Under the pieces are notes generated by a model. The model was not told the origin of the DNA. It did not search any database and saw only the letters and a list, made by a program, of their open reading frames with translations. From the NCBI GenBank assembly GCA_947568835.1, contig OX387604.1, positions 15,777,076 to 15,841,075 on the forward strand: a stretch of 64,000 nucleotides of DNA, read 5' to 3'. Below, piece after piece: positions 51,661 through 64,000 of the stretch (the first letter of the stretch is position 1; every line of letters begins with the position of its first letter). The position numbers were made by a program, and so were the translations under genes. Source of the DNA: Protonemura montana (taxonomy: Eukaryota > Arthropoda > Insecta > Plecoptera > Nemouridae).

Positions 51661-52524
51661 GTGAATCAGATTGGATATTTTTTTTATGGATATATGTTTT
51701 TTATGTGTTTTAAGTTTGTAAATAGTATTTAATTAACCTACGAAACTCTGAAAAGTAACGTTTTCAAGAAAATTGGTTTTCTTGGTGATTGTTTTTGCTA
51801 CCACAAGCATTGTTATTAAATTTTGCTTATTTCCATCCTTAAAAAACTATTAGGAAGATGGAATTTTGAATTCAATCATGTCTTCAATCATTTAACATTA
51901 TGAATTTCAATTTTGGTCTTAATTAAGTCGATTTAATTACTAATATTATCAATTATTATGTATTTGTTTTGAGTTGTTGAGTCGATAGTAATTAAAAAAG
52001 GGTATTATGTCGGTTTCAAATCATAATAAACCTCATCGCCTATGTTAAAACGACTCAGAAAGAAACAAATCAAAGTGTGAGCGCAAGAACAAACAAACAA
52101 GAACAACTAATTATTTAATACCTCCGAGCTGTTATCCATGAGAGGTGACGCTCGTACGCTCAAAATTGAAATGGGTGAATACGAAAATGCAATCGCATTT
52201 ATCTTTTCAAGGACACATGCACTTTAGTTCGTTGCTCGAGTTGAGTCCGGAGGCTTAAAACCAGTCTCAAAATGTAACAAGAAAAATAAAATTTAAATCT
52301 TATGTACATTTTCTCCGAAAATAAAAATTTATTTGGTGTAATTTATCTTTTTTACGATGCATGATTCTGAATTAATTATCTTCCGTCCCAAATATGATCC
52401 CCAAAGCATATTTTCAAAATTTGATCCAAAATAACTCTGCGATTGTTTTTTTGGGATCATGACCCCAATATTTCGAATCAGGGTCCAAGTTCGGCGATAT
52501 ATAGAATGTAACATTAAATTGCCT

Positions 52525-52650
52525 CTGTTCTGGCCGATTCTCATGAGAAGTTAAGCAATACCCCGCTGGATCAGGTATTGGATGGGTGACCATCATACAC
52601 CCGACCAATTTTATTTGGGAGAGAGGTTGTAGAGATGAGATAGTCTCATC
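52525..52650 (+). repeat. 5S rRNA-derived SINE, copy 3 (3' truncated)
   Basis: CCGATTCTCATGAGAAGTTA, GCAATACC and GGTATTGGATGGGTGACC are 5S-like and in the same order and spacing as copy 2. The following TTTGGGAGAGAGGTTGTAG matches the shared body. The family tail is missing, so the copy is truncated or heavily decayed. Confidence 0.7.
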
Positions 52651-53331
52651 AGTTGCATTAATCTTTCAGGTAAGAAAATGTTAGTCACTAGATTTTCTAC
52701 CTTGCAAGAATTAATTCAATTCTAGCATTTGCATTTCTGAGTTTGGGCGAAAAATATAGATAAGTCTAAAATGATCTATACCAAAATATAGTCTAGTATA
52801 AATAGTATAAAAAAAGTCTACCAGAATGTTCATCCATATTAAAACAGCAACTAAAATAGAAAAAACAGTCGCTGTTTTTAGAATTTCAGTTTATGGAAAT
52901 TGGGCGAGCGTAGCGAGCAATGTGAATTTACGTTACAAGTCGCAAAAATTCCAGAATTTTCTAAAATTTTGCAAAAATCTGTTTATAGTGCCAGAAAATG
53001 TGTGAAAGATTTTCTACTCGGCAGGGTGTGTTCATAACGTTTTCCAGTAAAATTTTAGTAACATTTTCCTGATAACTATTAGCATTCGTGATTTCTATTC
53101 AGCACTATTCAGCACGACGTGCAAGTCCAAAACCATATCCAAATATCAAACTAATCATCAATGATCATTAGTCAAAAACACAACCCTCTTTCACAACTCG
53201 AGTCGGTTAAGTCAAAATCGGCTAGCAGTCTCCAATTTTCACTCGTTTTAATTTCCAATTTAAAAAATATATGTTTCACGTTTCTAGGTCGCACAACTTA
53301 ACTAACAATGCCACCTAGTGTGGGTATTTAT

Positions 53332-53359
53332 GGGGGGGGGGGGGGGGGGGGGGGGGGGG
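53332..53359 (+). repeat. Poly(G) tract of 28 bases
   Basis: 28 consecutive G in AT-rich flanks; the longest homopolymer of G/C in the window and a strong quadruplex candidate. The exact length may be affected by sequencing. Confidence 0.9.
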
Positions 53360-53799
53360 TAATTAGTTATGATCTAAAAGACATGCAGGCATAATAATGT
53401 ATGATAATGTATCGACCATATGCTTTTTCAAGCCATCTTAGTCTCAAGGCAGTTTTCTTCATTTACTTACTAAAAAATAAGATAATTTTTGAATAATATC
53501 GTAAAAAATGATTTTGTTTCCAAAAATATACAAACACAGATTGTACACATTGATTATTGCGTTAGAACTCATGTGTTTGTCTCAAAAAACCTAGAAGAAC
53601 ATTAAAGAATAATCCGAAGAAAATAATAAATTTCGACTAGAAGGAGAAAAACGTACAAACAAATAAAACGCGAGTAAAGAACAAAACACTTGAACGCTGC
53701 AAGAAAAATTCCCAAATGACACCAAACGTTCATCTGCATTACGAAACCCAAACCAAACCCAAAACAACGTACGAATCGATGTCGCATTCGAAACGGGCA

Positions 53800-54060
53800 G
53801 ACCCACCGCGCCGCGACGCTACGGCAATCAACGACAGACTCCGCATTCCGTCGACGCCGTCTGTGCGCCGTTGTTACCTTCACCGCCGACGCCGATTGGC
53901 GCTGTCTACACGCTCGTTCAAGGGTCTACTTTCCTGATTGGTTGCACTCGCCGTTAGAAATGCGCTTGTGCGTATACAGTTTTCTCTAGAGTAGCTAGCG
54001 AGCGAAAATCTGGACGTGTGGTGGGAAAATGGTGGCGGGGAACGAGGAGATTCCGAGCAG
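53800..54060 (+). promoter_or_regulatory. Promoter-like region upstream of the second gene (CCAAT boxes, E2F/YY1-like sites)
   Basis: A CpG-containing stretch has two inverted CCAAT boxes (CGATTGGCG near 53895 and TGATTGGTTG near 53935), then GGGAAAATGGTGGCGGGGAA near 54025, which combines E2F-like and YY1-like sequence. Such clusters are typical of housekeeping-type TATA-less promoters. The start site is unknown. Confidence 0.4.
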
Positions 54061-54454
54061 TACAGGAAGGTCCCTCCATATGGGTTTGAAAATATTTTAA
54101 TTCTAGGTATAATTAGTTTTACGTTAGCTAATTCTTCCGACTTCCTATACACTGTACATAACTAAAATCAATAACACCATTGTTAAATCTAAGTTTGTGT
54201 ACATTTTAGATTTCTATTGACTTTTGGCTTTTCGAACAATTGGTTTTGATAGTAAAAAGTTTACCAACAAAAAAAATACTCTCTTGTAATTTGTATTGCT
54301 AAAATGTATACATTTTCAGCATAGATTAGTTTCATTTATTTTTGTCTGAATCAGTGGAATTCTGCATTGGTTTGGCATTGTTTTTATAAACCACCGGATA
54401 TTAATAATTACCTTCATAATTTCGATTTACCAAGGGGAGGGGATATCATTCTCT

Positions 54455-54840
54455 AGTGAACCGCTGCCCCCGTTCGACGGCAGGGGAGGGGGGCAACGCC
54501 GGTGAGAGACGGGGGACGGGCCGGTCAGCTGTTCGTGCTGCGACCGCCGCTTCGTGTCCAGCTTCCATCGCGCGCTCGTCGTGTCGACCGTCGCGTGCTT
54601 TCCATACTCTGAACACTCTGAAGATCGAACTGGTTCAGCGGAGCAGTGCGCCGCACCGCCGCCGTCACCGTCACCGCCGCCGCTCCGCCGCCGCCGCAGA
54701 GAGCACAGTGCAGACTTGGCGTAGACCGACCGCCAGTTGCCTACTTGTACCGTGAGCCGCTGCTGTCTGCTGCTATCCCCTGCGTTCTACCTGTGCAGCG
54801 TGATCGATCTGGTCTATCGTGTGCCTCCCCCGTGTGAACC
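54455..54840 (+). promoter_or_regulatory. CpG-island-like GC-rich block, probable 5' leader
   Basis: Dense CpG and CCG/CGC triplets in an otherwise AT-rich window, ending about 300 bases before the start codon at 55148. Open frames in several phases reflect lack of stops in GC-rich DNA. GCCGGTGAGAG near 54500 could act as a splice donor inside the leader. Confidence 0.5.
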
Positions 54841-55147
54841 AGAGGATTATACTCTTACCCTTTTTATGGGTGCAACGTTTTTTTTTTTTATTTTTTTTTA
54901 AGTGATCTGTGATTGATATACATATTTGTATATATACATATATATTTGTTGAGTGCCGTCGGTAAATATGGATGTAGGAAGTGTTTGATTGTTTGAATTG
55001 AGTCTCTGTTAGAGATTGTCTGATTTGATGACCGTTTTCGTGCACGTGCAAAAGTGAAGTTTTGTGGTATTTTGAATGTGGGGGTTGCGACCTATTGGCG
55101 ATTGTTACCGAAAATACCGCTGAAGAGCAGCCAGGAGGCATCGAAAC

Positions 55148-55171
55148 ATGGCCTCCGAAATACTATTGGAT
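55148..55171 (+). CDS. Candidate first coding exon of a second gene (MASEILLD)
   Basis: ATG at 55148 in a strong context (A at -3, G at +4) opens eight codons that end in Asp at a perfect GTAAGT donor (55172-55177), phase 0. It follows a GC-rich leader and promoter-like region. The layout (short exon, phase 0, Asp before GTAAGT) is the same as the KLF candidate exon at 8382. Later exons are not found before the right end, so the product is unknown. If unspliced the frame would stop after 59 codons. Confidence 0.5.
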
Positions 55172-55177
55172 GTAAGT

Positions 55178-58100
55178 AACGTTACACAGTCTTACGTGGT
55201 TTTGTTTGTCTGTGACAAGAATATAGAGCTCAGGTGCACCATTTTGGGCCAAATTTTTGGGTCAAAATGCTTTGGCAAGAGATTTTTGATCCGGAAAATC
55301 ACTGGTAGTCCAGGGTATGCGGAATAAACACTTGCAACATTTACGGAACCTACTGTATAGCTGAGAAATGATGAACCTTTTAAATAAATCACTGCCTGAA
55401 GATGATAAACGTACAATTAGAGAATTTATAGATTTCTAAGTTAAAAACTTAACTGTGCTACCACACGTTTTAGTTTAAGCGTTTCATTGCTTGAAACGAA
55501 AACGAAAACGGACCGCTGCTTTTTGAGTTAGAGCGCAAATCATATACGTAATCTTACGGTTGGCCCTTGCGCTAAAAAGTGCGCCAAATAAATCTGTATT
55601 TTTTTGTTTATTTGTTGTCAGCGCCGAAATAAATTGAATTAAATTTGAGCGGAGCCATAACGTTTAGATTAAATTCCTGAAACCGTAAAGTAAAGAACGA
55701 GATTCGTTCTGCAAAATCATCGTTGCAGTACTGTCTAGAAATGAAAAACGTAAAAACGGGCAAGAACGGTAAAAACGAACAAGCGACTCGAATTGAAATC
55801 TGATTGAAAGACTGCTTGTGGGTAAAATAATAAAGTCAAAATGCATTTCGTATTTCTTTAAAAGCCCTGCAATATAAACAAGTTTGTGCGCCTCTCAAAG
55901 CTTTGTATCAAGCTTTTTCTGGTCAAAACCATATCTGAGATGGAACCATTTAAATGTTAGCGTTTTTGTGACATATAAATACGAAAAACTCACTAGATTT
56001 TGAATATTTTAACTCTGAATACAAATGGAGGACGCAAGCGACGGCAAAGTTCTATTAAATATCTTATGAAAATTTTCTTGGTTAAAATGTTTGAAAACCC
56101 CAACGTCGAGTTCTTTTAAGATTATGAGCATGCTTTAGTGTGGGAACTTTTTTGCTTCCCTGGAAGATAAACTATTTCAGGTGTCGTAATCTTAAAGATT
56201 TGTTTTGTATAGCCATTTGACTGTCACATATAGACATACTACATACAGGTACTACCTAGTATTAGGTACTATAAAATGTCCAGTACCTTGTAGAATGTAC
56301 TACATGCAAATTTATCAGATCTCGCGCAAAACCATTTCTGCCATAAACACTCGTAATGCTTCATAATAGTATGCATTTATTTGAATAATAATTACCTCTA
56401 TCAAGTTACATGATAGCACAATACGAGCCATATCATATTGTGTTCTGACTTGTACGTATCAAAAACAATTCTTTGATTACGATCTTCAGTGCACTTTTGT
56501 AGTCGGTAAATCGTCTTGGCGACCGCTTTGTTCTTAGCTCGAATGTTCAATTTCTTTCAACTCCCAAAGCTTCTGGAATTCACGCTTTTAGAAATCCGCT
56601 GAAAACTTATTACATGCTTTTTTATAACTAAAGCTAGAATTTTCTTCGAACAAAAACTGCACACTCTAATAATAAAACATTCAAACCCCCAAAATTCAAC
56701 GCTGGAATAAAGATCCAATCGATCTTGCTCATTTCGAATGAAAGTTTCGGTGAACATCAAATACAAATATATTTAGCAAAGCGCTCATTTGAAAAGTTAA
56801 TTAAGATAACACACGGGTTACTTCAAACACGGGCGAAGAACTAATACATAAGTTATCGTAAGAAAAAATAAAACTCAACGATGCCAAAGTATGTAGCAAT
56901 TAAAAACGTCGATTAATAGATTGAAATCGAGCTTGTTTTTTTTTTTGTTGTTCTAAGCTGGCTGGCTAGGTCGTGATCGAAACGTTATAGTAAATCGGTA
57001 GGTAGGTAGGTAGGTACCGTAAGACTTCAAGTAACACCCACTACATGGAGTGGATTTGGGTTTGCTAGCAGGGCCAGTCCTAGTGAGATATCACAACGAC
57101 GCAGACACTAGGATCAAAGATTTCAGCTAAAATTATTGATTGATAAAACCAAAGAATATAACTGGCATCGTTTACCAAGTTGCATTTCTGGATAAGTTCA
57201 ATTGCACACCATTTATAGTGAAAATAAGTAACTCTTGGCCACGGGTGGTGTGAAATTTGAACTGCTTTATAGCTGCGAATACCTTCTTTTTATTTTTATT
57301 TTTTTATTGATGCTAATTATGAAAGCTATACACATTCTGATCTCGCCAAGGGGCGCGTATTTACAAAATATGTAAGGTATGGCGTTAACCAAAGCTCTAA
57401 ATCAAGAAGTAGGTACAGATCTTAATCTGTATTCCACAGTTTTTTCAGCCCGCTTTCTGTAAACTAATTGGGGAAAACGTTGTAAAAAGTCTTTCGTATT
57501 TAAACGAAAACTGTGGTGGCGATCGGAAAATTTAACGCGCGTTAAATGAAGCTGCCAAACTACTTTATCCCAGCTTTGATTCAGTCAGTGATTTCTGCAG
57601 CACTGCACTTCGAAATATGTTCGATCTGAAGCTACAATATAAAAATATTCCCTTTGGCTATCATTAATTTACTTTCGAAAAATTGAAAACAAAAAAAAAA
57701 TCAGCCATAATTTCAGGATAATGATAAAGAACTAAAAAAATACATAAATGGCTAAATGTCCATGAAAAACTGTTTACGTTATTAATAAAAATGTGGATGA
57801 TTTAAAAAAACTGCGATCCTTATACTTGGTTTTTATCTACCGCCATGCTTTAGCGTTAAGAAAATCGCCATCTCCCAGAAAACAGAAACGAAATTACATG
57901 CCAGTCGCTCTGTTTGATGAGTGTAAGATAGCTAATTACATAGGCACGAAATTAATAGGTTTAGGTACTCTTTCACGCTAAAAACCTATTACAATCTTCA
58001 TTTGCAATTGTTTTTAATGGGACGAGCGCTTTTTCACGCTGCTGAAATGGTTATTGCCTAATAAGAATACCTAGACGTGTTTTGGAGTTTCTTGAAAATA

Positions 58101-61100
58101 TCTTACACTCATCAGTTTATTGTCGGACATTGAAGTGAGGAATGATATGCACTACCTATAAATGAAATATGTGAAATACTTTTATAAAAGAGTGTTTTCA
58201 ATCACCATTCAGGTTCTTATGAAGCCTAAATACCTTTTCTGCAATTCCAGGTGATAAATGATTGATAATTGTATGTAAAGGTATGAATGTAAAGGTATGT
58301 TAAGTAATGACAACTTTCTCGAGTTTTGGAAGAATCTCGTCAAAACAGAACATATCATATAAACTTTGTAAATGGGACGTGAATAACAATGAAGTTTATA
58401 GAACTAAAGTTACAATGAAGTACAATGAAGTTGAAAAATTTAGTTCAGATGAGACGAAAGTATATTTCCAGCTGTTAAAAGGACCCAGATTTTACTGTAG
58501 GCATTCGAGTTACTTTAAAGGCGCAAATAATTATAAGAGAATCTGAAAATTGTTTTTTATTTCCCAAGTATTTAGCAGTGAAAGTGGTAGGCACTGATAT
58601 TGAGCTTTCCGCGTATTAGTATTTTCCGAGCAGATATTTTTGGAGATTTACGGCATTATACATATCCGATAAAGGTATAGTATAGGTAAGCATAGGCATA
58701 GCTAACAATTTTTTTAGAATTTTAGAAGCTGAGTGTGGGGGTTGTTGTGATTGGCATGAGGCCACTCTGTAGGTCCATCAGTTTTTCCCGATTTAGACAA
58801 TAACCGAATAAGAATCTTTGTTGGTCTTCGACATTACTATATGGAATCACATGCCCGCACCGGGTTTCATCTCTTCCCTACTAGGCTTAACTCTCATCAC
58901 CCGCTCATTCACCGACGCTATTTAGACCTGTATTCTAGGGCCAGTTTGAAAACCAGTGCATGTCTAAGCCCTACAAAGCAGTTACTCGATGAGAAAAAGA
59001 GAATAAAAATATGCAATAATGTTGACCCCACCCTGTCTAACCAGAGTGGCCTGGGGTATTATGTATTTGCACTTTACAAAAATGCTGGCAAGTAGTGTTA
59101 CTACCAAGCCCCAATCACAGTATGGGTTCAATTTGTTTTCAATTTAAAAAGATCTGGAATATCATACATTTTTTTGAAAATTTTATCGGAAGGTACTGGT
59201 CGAAGTCTACATTTTTGCTGAACGTTATACACCACGCAGTTGGTAAACTTAAGTTTGAATTTGTTTCGTGTTGCCTTTACATGTTACCGGGAGTCGGACC
59301 TCAAAATATAAAACGTCACCAGCACTTGCTTCCCAAATTAGAGGAAAATGAAAACAGCTAGTAAAAGTTGGCAAGCAAATTTTCTCTCTCAGTTAATAGC
59401 ATCATCAAATTTTTTTCTTGGCTTGAATAATAGTGTCGGTCAAAAAAAAAAGACAAAAAAAAACAGCCCGCCATGTGTTTACGACCCATTTTATTAGCGT
59501 ACTTTTCTGTCCGAATTTAAGATTTCTTAACGAAACACTCCCCATGTCCTTTTTACACTTTTATTGCGACATAAAAATTTGCATTTCGTCGGTTATCAGT
59601 GTCAATATTCAAAAGGTCAGCTAACAATAATAGGCTTGCAAAATCGTTCGAAACTTATCACGTTTCTAGCATTACATTACATGCACTATAGTTATATAAA
59701 AAAATAAACATCACAATCCATGCTCCTTTTTCACCCATGCGCACTTCTATTCTTCCGTCAATTTTCATCAAGGAAGTAACCACCGCTAGATTTTCATGCC
59801 GTCAGATGTTTCCTGTCGTCATTCAAAAAATACTGCTATGCTAATATAAATAAATTGTTTCTGCGAAAAAGCTTTCGTCTAGCATGAAAACTGTTGACAG
59901 CTCTAAACTAACCGAAAGGTAAAATGCAGCCCACTAGGCTCTTGGCCTAATGGGCTCATAGAAAAGTAATCTAGCTCTAATGTGTTGGTAGGGGTGAGAG
60001 ATTAGGTGGTCCTACCTACCCTCTGTCGTCGTAACGCCGGTAAACGTTGACGCGTGCACCATATTTACTCCCCCTCCCCTCCTCCTCCTCATCGTCCCCC
60101 ACACCGGAGCACCCAGTGAGAGGGTGTCTTCTTTTCGGATCACGCTATCCCATGCTGACCAGAACCCCTAAAGCCAATAACATAAGCGCAAGGAGCGCGG
60201 TTACCTATTCATTAAGTAATCTAACACATCAGTTACACACCCCAGTTAGTGTTCGTGTGGTTTCAGCCTGGCCATTATTTCATTAGTAGAAAAGGGATAA
60301 TTGCAATTACCTTCCGAGTCATGCTCATGCTTAGAGATTCGACTTTTAGTCTGTTGTTTGGAGTTGGGGGAGCATTTTCCCGATGTTTTTTCTGATATTG
60401 TCACGTACATTTTACTTTTCTTTCATTATCAATCATTGCTCTTGCATCTTTGTGGTTAGTGGCGACGTGTATACAAGTAGCTCTTACTTCAGAGAATTTT
60501 ACCGGATACTATTTAGGTTAGCTGGTGCCGTTTTCTTTTTTTTTATTTTATTGTGATTGACGATTTGATGATACCATTCTTACAGCCAAACGATTAATTA
60601 TAGTCGTTTTTAAACAATTTCTTTGAATAAAAATTAAAGGAAATTTTCTTATCAAATACATAAACGAACACTGAAATCAAGCTGAAAAATACTCTTAGGC
60701 ATTGGCATTGCCGATATGTCTTAATCCAATCATGTACTACACGTACTGAATTGATGCTTACTTCTGGTAAAGAGATGAGAGGCAGTACTAGCGTTGAGTA
60801 CGAGGCAGTACCTTCTAGTGGCTCTGTAGATATGGCAACTCTCACGTATCCTCAACAGCACGATAACTTATTCTATCTCTTAGTTCAGCCAATAAATGTG
60901 TTCTTGTCTAATCAAGCCTATGCATAAATATTTATTGAAGCATGGCTCATTATAAAATGTATTTATGAGATTTATTTACGAGTTTGTAAAATATACAATC
61001 AATTAGTTTTCACTTTGGTTCAGCTTGCTAGAAATAGATGGCGTCTTGGGAAGTCGCTACATTTCCTAACATTTTCAAACTGACTCTTATGATATACTAT

Positions 61101-64000
61101 GTTGTTGCGGTTGAAATTTCTCCACTGCTATCTGAATGATCTCTTCAAGACGAATGTCCTTCTTATGACAATCCCATCTCAGTAAAAAAAATCGTATCAC
61201 AGAGCCAAACCTCTCACCAAAATAGGCAGCAAATAAATTCGACTAAAACATTACCTAACAGAGTTATGGTCATAAAAAAATGTTACTTTTATCATTCGGT
61301 CCATTTTTTGCACCAGTTCTATTTTTACAATCAACGAGTTTTCATGGACTAAGTGGCAAGCCTGTCGTAAACCTTCTCTGGACACACCTGGTCTTGGTTT
61401 ATTCAAATATTCATCTCAGTCTGAAGTGTTACCAGAGTAGACTTTCTTATTAGAGTAGAGAATGGATGGTTCTGTTTTACCCTTCCGATACCTAACTCGT
61501 TATCATCGTCTCTTCCCTAATTTTATCAGAATCAAAACTGTATGGTTCTGATAACCACAGGTCAATGAAATTGAATAATTACAAGACTAGGCAATTTTCG
61601 TGGCATTCCTTAGAAGCATTAAAATTCAACACAAGTATACCTAGAATCTGTTGATGGTTATATGCTAGGATTCAACAGCGTTGGTAGTAGCCATGGCATT
61701 GGGTATACGCAATAATGTCAATTGCATAAAGTTGGTGGTTGGTACTCTAGCTAGTAGCAACGGACCCAATAACTATCTCTAAAAATGTATATACTATCTG
61801 TAATAATCTGTATGTTAATAACTTTGTCCTGACTAATGGGGAATCATTAATATATTTTGTGGTTTAGAAGCGTGCCACAAAATATCTTTTAAACTCTATC
61901 GATTGCAAACTAGCTAGTCCAAATTCATGTGTTAGTACAAGTACTTGTACTTACCAATTATTGCCCACCGTAGCTTAAATTAAAATATTACGTGATACAC
62001 TTTTCACAACCTCCACACACACCTACATGAAATCTGGTGTTTTTTATCACTTCTTTACTCAGTGAATACCTCATCGATTCTGAATTGTTGCAAATGCATG
62101 TAGTTATAATGCTTGTCAAATGTCAATACATACTGGCAGACAGTTGAAAACCCGTCCGGTCTGTTTGAAAATACTGTAAAGACTGAGTACTGACCTCTCT
62201 CTCCGCAAAGTCAACCGTTAGGTAAAATATTTCCTAAAAATAACTACGTCAAATGAACACAAAGCTTGGTTAAAATATTTAATTATGATCTCATTATTTA
62301 ACCTCCATCTATTCTTATTGGTAAACAACGTACATTATTTGGGGATAGTTGTACCTATCCTAAAATATATGGGAAAGTACGTAAAACATGTTAGAAATCG
62401 ATTAAAATAACCAGTAGCTTCCTGCAATTGACCTTTAAACCGTCTGCAGCAGACATTTGCTATTGAATACCAAATTATGATATTTATACAAGCAAAATCA
62501 TGTGCCCTCTTTTACACTAATAATAATAAGTGTACTGCGCCATGTCTCAGCCTTTGCAGAAAGGTTAGTATTTAGCTCTAACAATATGCGAAATACAACC
62601 TTATCATTATTGCGTCTATGGTTGGTAAGTGAATTTCTTTACTGAATAATTAATTATTTGATAAATACACGTACATTCCAGGTAGGTAGGTACTTAAAGT
62701 GCTAAAACTACCAGCTGTACATACCTACGTTCTTGCATGTATATGCTAAGTAGATGAGTGGGTCATTAGGTGACATCTCACGTATCAATATAGTCTTTTA
62801 TCAATTCTATTACAGTCATCTATAAATGATAACTCCGCTCCTTTTGCTTACCAATCAAATAAAACCTTCTTAATAACTGGCATTTACAAAACTCACGTGA
62901 CTTATTAAAACCAGCTTTGACTTTCCAGTCTGCTCTTGGTAATCAATTGATTTTCTTTTTCTCATTCCAATTTTTTTTTAATTGAAAGAAGAAAAAACGT
63001 ACTTTTTATATCTGTTAAAGATTTATTTGCAATTTTAATGATTGACTTTATGTCTGTCTTCAAGAGATAAAATAAGAGCAGAAAGTTGCCCAATATGCAT
63101 ATTATCCTAAGATGTAATGAGATATAATCAATCGATTTTTCTGAAGCGATTTATTTGCGGGCTCATTTCAAGTCGTTAGTTTGAATGTGAGGCTAATCAT
63201 GAACAAAGCAGGGCTACAAGCAAAATGGTGCTCGATATTCTTCAAGACTTAGCCTTGGAGCATTTTATTCATAAAAGCTCTGGTCGACGACATATGCGTA
63301 CGTCATGAGCGCAAACTTGGGTAAATTTCGATTGAAATCTCAGACACGCATGGGGCAAATTACTTGGGTTGTTCAGTCTCCTTGCTCGTCTATTGTACCA
63401 ATACCTAAGGCTAAACGATAATACCTATATAACGGTCGGCACTGCTCTGATACAGCCCTTGCATGTATCTTTATAATGAGATAGATATTTTCAGACAGCC
63501 CAAACTTGCTACTGCGATTAAAAGACGGTGAAAACACATAGTTGTTTCTTTTTTTTCCTTTTAGCGTAATTACGATTTGTTACACGAAATTGTCACGCAA
63601 ACGCTTAATGTTGTGCGTTCTAAAAACTTCACTGGCGATGGCAAGAAGCCGCTAATCCCCGTATAATTATTTTCTGATGAGTGCCGAGATTGGGGAGATT
63701 ATCTTAAATGATTGTGATATAAGAAGTAGTGAGTGCACAGTGCAGCCCATCTAAGCGCTATCTAAATTACAGAATGATTGTCTTTAAGCCAACTTTATTA
63801 TCTACCTATACAAAGTTCGGAATTGTCTCAATACAAAGATGTTTAGGTGTAAACGCGAGTTGAATAATCTTTCAGCGTGAATTAATTTTAATTAATTGTA
63901 ATTCACAGTTAACTTTTTGTCATTCTTTTACCATTTGTGATAATATTATGGGGCTTTTTAAACAATAACAACAATCCCAACAGCATATATATTTCAAATA
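55178..64000 (+). other. Probable intron or intergenic DNA downstream of the MASEILLD exon
   Basis: AT-rich. Frames at 58307, 58841, 59095 and 60047 (plus) were examined. None has a clear acceptor/donor pair with coding-like composition. GTACCTTCTAGTGG at 60808 is a weak CTCF-like match. If the exon at 55148 is real, this is its first intron, running beyond the window. Confidence 0.4.
56997..57017 (+). repeat. GGTA microsatellite, second locus
   Basis: Five GGTA units, same motif as at 9435. Confidence 0.85.

Noticed and set aside
53602-54152. Arg-rich open frames on both strands
   Set aside because: CpG-rich promoter-like DNA with few stops; CCAAT boxes explain the region better.
54456-54837. 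Arg/Ala/Ser-rich frames in the GC-rich leader
   Set aside because: Low-complexity CCG/CGC repeats, upstream of a better start codon at 55148; no domain seen.

Overview
This is a eukaryotic (animal) genomic window. It is AT-rich, almost entirely non-coding, and full of simple repeats, minisatellites, homopolymer G/C runs and short interspersed elements. There are no operons, Shine-Dalgarno sites or closely packed genes. The one certain gene encodes a Krüppel-like factor of the KLF2/KLF4 type. Together with SINEs derived from 5S rRNA, this suggests an invertebrate, probably marine. No species can be named from the sequence alone.

Layout. Positions 1-7900 are non-coding and hold a 26-bp minisatellite with higher-order structure (1540-2173), a recent 172-bp tandem duplication (5178-5524) and twin palindromes (6247-6282). 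At about 7935-8465 there is a TATA-type promoter, a 5' leader with two tiny upstream ORFs, and a short coding exon ending in a perfect GTAAGT donor. A 15.7-kb intron follows. It contains a tRNA-derived SINE-like sequence and several unproven antisense exon candidates, the best being 11520-11709 on the minus strand. The large second exon (24185-25384) encodes the rest of the KLF, including all three zinc fingers. A probable 3' UTR runs to about 26780. From 27 to 53.7 kb the sequence looks intergenic. It holds a GC-rich tRNA-like island (26.8-27.0 kb), three 5S-rRNA-derived SINEs plus one tail fragment (33.2, 50.8-51.1, 51.6 and 52.5 kb), a 36-bp minisatellite (48.7-49.0 kb), poly(G/C) tracts, and a few small ORFs of unknown status. 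At 53.7-55.2 kb there is a second promoter/CpG-island-like region with CCAAT boxes, a GC-rich leader, and a strong Kozak ATG opening an eight-codon exon with a GTAAGT donor. The rest of that gene would lie beyond the right end.

Function. The KLF is a nuclear DNA-binding regulator with a glutamine/asparagine-rich N-terminal half, a SUMO motif and two FBW7-type phosphodegron motifs, followed by a basic stretch and three C2H2 fingers. Nothing else in the window can be tied to it with confidence. The second gene's first exon has the same architecture as the KLF's (short, phase 0, Asp before GTAAGT), so a neighbouring paralogue is possible but unproven. I found no convincing novel multi-gene system. 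The most interesting items are the KLF gene's conserved degron architecture, the possible nested antisense exon, and the 5S-derived SINE family.
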